Assembly: GCF_024584705.1 (NCBI RefSeq)
Contig: NZ_CP097384.1
Coordinates: forward strand, 930,001-994,000
Source of the DNA: Blastopirellula sp. J2-11
GTDB taxonomy: Bacteria > Planctomycetota > Planctomycetia > Pirellulales > Pirellulaceae
Length of the DNA: 64,000 nt
Reading direction: 5' to 3'
In this document: positions 60,186 through 64,000 of the stretch, in pieces
Layout of the letters: each line of letters begins with the position of its first letter
Numbering within the stretch: position 1 is the stretch's first letter
Position numbers and translations under genes: made by a program
Notes under the pieces: generated by a model
What the model was told of the DNA's origin: nothing
What the model saw: only the letters and a program-made list of their open reading frames with translations
Database searches by the model: none

Positions 60186-61709
60186 TTACGCGGTCTCGGC
60201 ATGGTCGGCGACCAATTCTTCGGCGCCTTCCAAAAAGCTGGCCAATCCGCGGCTGCGGTACGGCTGTTGAAGTTTGCGAACCGCTTTCGATTCAATCTGG
60301 CGAACGCGTTCGCGAGTGACCGAGAAGATCTTGCCGACTTCTTCCAGCGTGTACGAGTAACCGTCGGTCAGGCCATAGCGAAGGCGAATGATTTCGCGTT
60401 CGCGGTGATTCAGCGCTTCCAGCACTTCGCACAAGCGATCTTTGAGGGCCTGTTGGTGGGTTTCGTACAACGGGTCTTCATCGCGATGATCTTCGAGGAA
60501 TTCGCCGAAGAAGCTGTCGTCGTGATCGCCGACCGGTTGGTCGAGCGACAGGGGATTGCGATTCATCTTCAGGATGACGCGAGCGTCATCGATCGACAGA
60601 CCGGCCCGTTCGGCGACTTCTTCGGCCGTCGGGTCACGACCGAGCTCTTGCAGCAGATCGCGAGTGACGGCGCGAACTTTGCCCATCGTGTCGATCATGT
60701 GAACCGGCACGCGGATCGTGCGGCTTTGGTCGGCGATCGCACGGGTAATCGCCTGGCGAATCCACCACGTCGCGTAGGTCGAAAATTTGTAACCACGTTG
60801 GTACTCGAACTTATCGACCGCACGCATCAGACCGGTGTTTCCTTCCTGGATCAGGTCCAGGAAGCTGAGTCCGCGGTTACGGTACTTCTTGGCGATCGAG
60901 ACGACCAAACGCAGGTTGCCAGCCGACAGCAAACGCTTGGCGGCGTCATACTCTGCTTGGAATTCGCTGATCCGCAGCAGGCGACGACGCAGCATCGTGG
61001 GGCTTTCGAGCGTCACTTTCATCAGATAGCGAAGCTCGGTTCGGAGTTCGTTCACCGTTTGGCCAGTGCGCGAAACTCCGGCTTTGGTCGCTTCGTCGAT
61101 CTGACCAAGCAACGTATCCATCCGCTCCGAGATTTCACGCAGCTTCGGCAGCAGGGCCGAGATCTTGTTGGTGCGAAGATTCAATTCTTCGATCAAACGG
61201 ACCGCTTTGGCGCGGCGACGGATCATGTTTTTCGATGCGGCACAGCGTTGGGCGAGCGTGGCCGACTTGCTGATGACCACTTTAAAGTCAGCGACGTTGC
61301 CGGTGAGCAGCTTGCGGAGCGTGACCAGATTCGGGCCGATCCGACGCATGATGTTCTTTTTCTCTTTGGCGTTGGTGACCGAGACTTCGACGGTTCGATC
61401 GAGACGCAATTTGCCGTCCCGAACCTGCTCAAGCAGTTGAACCGATTGTTCCAGAATGAAGTCGTTCGAGATGAACGCATGACGGAAACGAGTTCGCCAA
61501 AATTCGATCTGACGAGCGGCTTCGACCTCTTCTTGACGCGAAAGCATCGGGATCTCGCCCATCTGCATCAGGTACATGCGGATCGGGTCATCAATCTGGC
61601 TGTCGTCGCTGGGATCCTCGAACATGTCATCTTGCTCTTCGGCGGCGTCGGCCGGAAAGCGAGTGGCGGGGTCTTGTTCGAAGTCATCATTGTCAAAAGC
61701 GTGAGCCAT
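60186..61709 (-). CDS. rpoD: Primary RNA polymerase sigma factor (sigma-70)
   Basis: This 507-residue primary sigma factor has region 1.2 ([20 protein letters not shown]), region 2 ([59 protein letters not shown]), region 3 ([20 protein letters not shown]) and region 4 ([20 protein letters not shown]; helix-turn-helix [20 protein letters not shown]). An insertion of about 150 residues between regions 1.2 and 2 is helical and rich in charged residues, in the place of the non-conserved region of E. coli RpoD. There is no long region 1.1. A good AGGAG lies near the ATG. It probably recognises TTGACA/TATAAT promoters like those proposed here. Confidence 0.96.
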   Translation of the reverse strand: MAHAFDNDDFEQDPATRFPADAAEEQDDMFEDPSDDSQIDDPIRMYLMQMGEIPMLSRQEEVEAARQIEFWRTRFRHAFISNDFILEQSVQLLEQVRDGKLRLDRTVEVSVTNAKEKKNIMRRIGPNLVTLRKLLTGNVADFKVVISKSATLAQRCAASKNMIRRRAKAVRLIEELNLRTNKISALLPKLREISERMDTLLGQIDEATKAGVSRTGQTVNELRTELRYLMKVTLESPTMLRRRLLRISEFQAEYDAAKRLLSAGNLRLVVSIAKKYRNRGLSFLDLIQEGNTGLMRAVDKFEYQRGYKFSTYATWWIRQAITRAIADQSRTIRVPVHMIDTMGKVRAVTRDLLQELGRDPTAEEVAERAGLSIDDARVILKMNRNPLSLDQPVGDHDDSFFGEFLEDHRDEDPLYETHQQALKDRLCEVLEALNHREREIIRLRYGLTDGYSYTLEEVGKIFSVTRERVRQIESKAVRKLQQPYRSRGLASFLEGAEELVADHAETA

Positions 61710-62243
61710 AGGTGCGTTCTCCTCGAGAGTTCTGACTGGGCGACCGCGAGTCAGCGATCAGGCGACGATCCACATAGAAGCAGCGTCCGTGCCGAACCCA
61801 TAGTGAACGGTCGCAAATCGACCTAAACGCAATCCCTCACACGCTTTAAAAATATTTTGCTGCACCTCCCTGGCGGCTTTCGTGTTGCCGGAGTGCATCA
61901 TCCGGCATGGCTTCGTGATTCCGAACAACGACAAAGAACCTCAGATGAGTGAATGGGGAGGGGGGAAATCAGGCCTGAAAAACTCGATAGAAAACTATCA
62001 AGCGTTGCTAATTAGGTCTTTCTCAACCTGCGAGAAGTTCCGCCAAACTGCCGGAATCATCGATGTTGAAAAGAAGCAACATGTTCGATTCTTCACACAT
62101 TCTCTTGGCGGGGATATTCCCTGGGGGGAGAGATTTCTTCGTAAATCATTGCAGTCATACGACTTGCCGCGATTTTGCGAAATTCGCTATCATAAGACTT
62201 TCGAAACTATTCCAACTGTCCTGCGCAGATTGCCGAGGCTGGC
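61710..62243. other. 534-bp gap, AT-rich, with one doubtful 100-residue frame
   Basis: The stretch upstream of the sigma factor gene has a minus-strand promoter region. A plus-strand frame within 61882-62247 could encode MSEWGGGKSGLKNSIENYQA and on to the enoyl-CoA hydratase start, but codon use is unlike the neighbours and I see no family. I treat it as noncoding. The base composition is visibly more AT-rich than adjacent genes. Confidence 0.4.
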
Positions 62244-63041
62244 GTGATCAAAATGAGCGAACCGATCGTCTTAGTGAAGAAACATGTCCCTCTCGGAACA
62301 ATCATTTTGAATCGGCCTGAGAAGCGCAACGCTCTCTCGCGAGTCATGATCGAAGAACTCGAGCAGGCGTTTCGCGATCTCCATGGAGAGAAAAGCGTGC
62401 GCGCGATCGTTCTGACCGGGGCTGGCAGCGCATTTTGCTCGGGCTTAGATCTGGCCGAAATGCATGCGGCTGCCGGCGAAGAAGACTCCTTTGATCGTTG
62501 GCGCGACGATGTGGTTCGTCTGCGCGACTTGTACGATCTGATGCTCCGCTTTCCCAAGCCGATCATCGCGGCGGTCAACGGTCCGGCCGTCGCCGGCGGC
62601 GCCGGTTTGGTATTGGCGTCGGATTTCGTGATCGCTTCGCCGACGGCGACGTTTGGTTTTCCAGAGCCGCGTCGCGGCGTGATCTCGGGGCTTTGTGCGC
62701 CGCTCCTCACGTTCCGTGTGGGAGGCTCGCATGCGGCTCGCTTATTGTTGTTAGCCGAGACGATTTCGGCCCCACGCGCCGAGGCGATCGGCGTCTTTCA
62801 GGAGATCCTGCCCGAAGAGAAGCTGTGGGCCCGGGGGATGGAAATCGCCAAAGAAGTCGCGCTTTCGGCCGACGAAGCGATTCAGCTGACCAAGCGGATG
62901 CTGAACGAAACGATCGGGGAAACGCTCGAAACCTTTCTCGCCGCCGGCGCGGCGGCCAGCGCCACAAGTCGCACGACCGAAGCCGCGGCCGAAGGCATGA
63001 AAGCGTTTCTCGAGAAACGAGAACCAAACTGGCCGACTTGA
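62244..63041 (+). CDS. Enoyl-CoA hydratase/isomerase family protein (crotonase)
   Basis: This 265-residue crotonase-fold protein has ILNRPEKRNALSRVMIEEL, the oxyanion loop AFCSGLDLAEM, and PIIAAVNGPAVAGGAGLVLA with SDFVIASPTATFGFPEPRRG, where the catalytic acid (E) of hydratases falls. The C-terminus IQLTKRMLNETIGETLE completes the fold. GAGG (62235-62238) lies 5 nt before a GTG at 62244, so this start is preferred over the ATG at 62253. It acts on a CoA thioester; the pathway is not evident from the context. Confidence 0.9.
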   Translation: MIKMSEPIVLVKKHVPLGTIILNRPEKRNALSRVMIEELEQAFRDLHGEKSVRAIVLTGAGSAFCSGLDLAEMHAAAGEEDSFDRWRDDVVRLRDLYDLMLRFPKPIIAAVNGPAVAGGAGLVLASDFVIASPTATFGFPEPRRGVISGLCAPLLTFRVGGSHAARLLLLAETISAPRAEAIGVFQEILPEEKLWARGMEIAKEVALSADEAIQLTKRMLNETIGETLETFLAAGAAASATSRTTEAAAEGMKAFLEKREPNWPT

Positions 63042-63099
63042 GCGGCGAGCAATACGCTTCTTTGTAGCTCAGGCCTTTGGCCTGACGACGCAGCGCAGA

Positions 63100-63390
63100 C
63101 TAGGCCAGCAACCAAGCGGTCCCCGCGCCAATCGTCGTTGCGGCCAGCAAGATCATGCCGCTGCAGCCGACCGAACCGGCTTTGTCGAGTTCGCCGTCGG
63201 CGACCATTTGCTGCTCGATCCGCTCGACCATCTCTTTCGAATCTTTGAGCCCGCGGCCGGTCTCTTCTCGCAGCAATTTGATCGCTTGGATCTTTTGCCG
63301 AGCTTTGATCAGGCGTTTGATTTCGTCGAGCTGTTGGCTGGGCGATTCGTCGTTTTCTACGTCCACTGAAATGACTTTCTCAAGCGACAT
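63100..63390 (-). CDS. Membrane-anchored protein with ribosomal L7/L12 C-terminal-like domain
   Basis: This 96-residue protein has a helical domain LDEIKRLIKARQKIQAIKLL, then REETGRGLKDSKEMVERIEQ, which copies the L7/L12 C-terminal pattern (K-x-x-A-I-K-x-x-R-E-x-T-G-x-G-L-K-D-S-K-x-x-V). A linker and one membrane helix follow (SGMILLAATTIGAGTAWLLA). It thus resembles an L12 CTD hooked to the membrane by its C-terminus. Such bL12-like stand-alone proteins are known in several phyla with unknown roles. The ATG at 63390 is used; the in-frame TTG four codons upstream is less likely. It converges with the crotonase gene. Confidence 0.78.
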   Translation of the reverse strand: MSLEKVISVDVENDESPSQQLDEIKRLIKARQKIQAIKLLREETGRGLKDSKEMVERIEQQMVADGELDKAGSVGCSGMILLAATTIGAGTAWLLA

Positions 63391-63586
63391 ACGAGTTTGC
63401 AAATGATACGGAAGTGTAGCCTATCCCACGCTCATGCCAATTCCGGGGAGGGCAAATTAACGACTTGCCGGGGAAGCGGATGTAACCATCTTGTCGATTT
63501 TGCGGCGCTGGCGCCCGACTAGAGACGGTGCAGTCAGTTCGCATAGAATCACTTTCGTCACGTCCCGCGCTGAGGAATCGCTTGCT

Positions 63587-64000
63587 ATGCCCGAAAAAAA
63601 TACGATCGTCATTGTTGGTGGAGTTGCTGGAGGCGCATCGGCTGCGACTCGTGCTCGACGGATGAACGAAGCGGCCGAGATTATCCTGCTGGAAAAGGAT
63701 GAACACGTTTCGTTCGCCAATTGCGGGCTCCCCTACTACATCGGGGGTGAAATCGCCGAACGCCAGAAGCTATTGGTCGCGACCGCCGAACTGCTTCGCA
63801 AGCGTTTTCGAATTGATGTGCGGGCCAATCAGGAGGCGACCAAGATCGATCGCTCCGCCAAGCAGTTGGCTGTCCGCGATCACCTGAAGAACGAAGATTA
63901 CACGCTGAAGTACGACAAGTTGATCCTCTCGCCGGGCGCCGCTCCGCTGGTTCCGCCGATAGAGAACGCCAGTGCGCCAGGCGTCTTTACCCTCCGTAAT
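63587..64000 (+). CDS. CoA-disulfide reductase-like FAD/NAD(P)H flavoprotein, N-terminal part (runs off window)
   Basis: The first 138 codons of a longer flavoprotein start at ATG 63587, with GAGGAA about 9 nt upstream. The FAD-binding Rossmann motif is IVIVGGVAGGASAATRARR, followed by EHVSFANCGLPYYIGG, where the cysteine of the CoA-disulfide reductase/NADH oxidase family lies (SFANCGLPY). DKLILSPGAAPLVPP follows at the end. It probably reduces CoA disulfide or persulfides. The C-terminal half and any fused rhodanese lie outside the window. Confidence 0.92.
   Translation, partial: MPEKNTIVIVGGVAGGASAATRARRMNEAAEIILLEKDEHVSFANCGLPYYIGGEIAERQKLLVATAELLRKRFRIDVRANQEATKIDRSAKQLAVRDHLKNEDYTLKYDKLILSPGAAPLVPPIENASAPGVFTLRN

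Noticed and set aside
60201-61826. A 541-residue open frame opposite the sigma factor gene
   Set aside because: The sigma factor frame is unmistakable with all regions present. The opposite frame has no domain and is a by-product of codon use.
61882-62247. A possible 121-residue gene ahead of the enoyl-CoA hydratase
   Set aside because: Codon use is AT-rich and unlike adjacent genes, there is no ribosome-binding site and no recognisable family.

Overview
The window looks like a chromosomal segment of a planctomycete, probably of the Pirellulaceae type (Blastopirellula/Rhodopirellula relatives). The evidence is in the gene content: DUF1559 proteins with a pilin-like N-terminus, a giant dehydrogenase combining propeller, HEAT repeats and a CxxCH haem site, several proteins with TDAGL-type leucine-rich repeats, Tat-exported propeller and PhoD proteins, and an oversized SecA. 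Coding density is moderate. Gaps of 0.3-0.9 kb hold palindromic repeats rather than genes. There is no phage, plasmid, CRISPR array or complete insertion sequence.

Layout. 1-8.3 kb: the start of an MscS-like channel gene, an Rrf2 regulator divergent from a protoglobin with a palindromic operator between them, the giant cytochrome-type dehydrogenase, tRNA-Arg, a bestrophin-like channel and a receiver-ATPase fusion. 8.6-12 kb: a tandemly duplicated module of DUF1559 protein plus small lipoprotein, closed by a perfect 29-bp hairpin. 12-17 kb: an M28 peptidase/glutaminyl cyclase homologue, a family 9 glycosyltransferase, a methyltransferase and a membrane-LRR protein. 17-21.4 kb (minus strand): a third DUF1559-lipoprotein module leading an operon with a PepSY transmembrane protein and a Cys-rich outer-membrane protein, behind a promoter with a palindrome at the predicted start site. 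21.5-35 kb is mostly housekeeping: a PhnP-like hydrolase, SecA, the Kdo transferase WaaA, a methyltransferase, MetK, and a sugar-nucleotide run (a 38-residue membrane peptide, a UDP-sugar pyrophosphorylase, mannose-1-phosphate guanylyltransferase and RuvX). 35-46 kb: an MFS transporter, repeat-rich gaps, a PaaK-like ligase/class V aminotransferase/DUF971 cluster, tRNA-Leu, a ZIP transporter, an aldo-keto reductase and PhoD. 46-64 kb: a Tat propeller protein, CorA, a RimK-deacylase pair, a cold-shock protein, a CNNM-CBS protein, a CxxCH-LRR protein, a creatininase, a metallopeptidase-LRR protein, a TIM-barrel isomerase, the primary sigma factor, an enoyl-CoA hydratase, and the start of a CoA-disulfide-reductase-like flavoprotein.

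Functional links. WaaA, the family 9 glycosyltransferase and the two sugar-nucleotide pyrophosphorylases point to an outer membrane with LPS-like glycans and surface polysaccharide. The Rrf2/protoglobin pair looks like a self-contained nitric-oxide or redox response. The most system-like unknown is the DUF1559-lipoprotein module, present three times and once attached to a PepSY/outer-membrane-protein operon. Starts were chosen by ribosome-binding site and family length. No database search was possible, so all family calls come from recognising motifs by eye.
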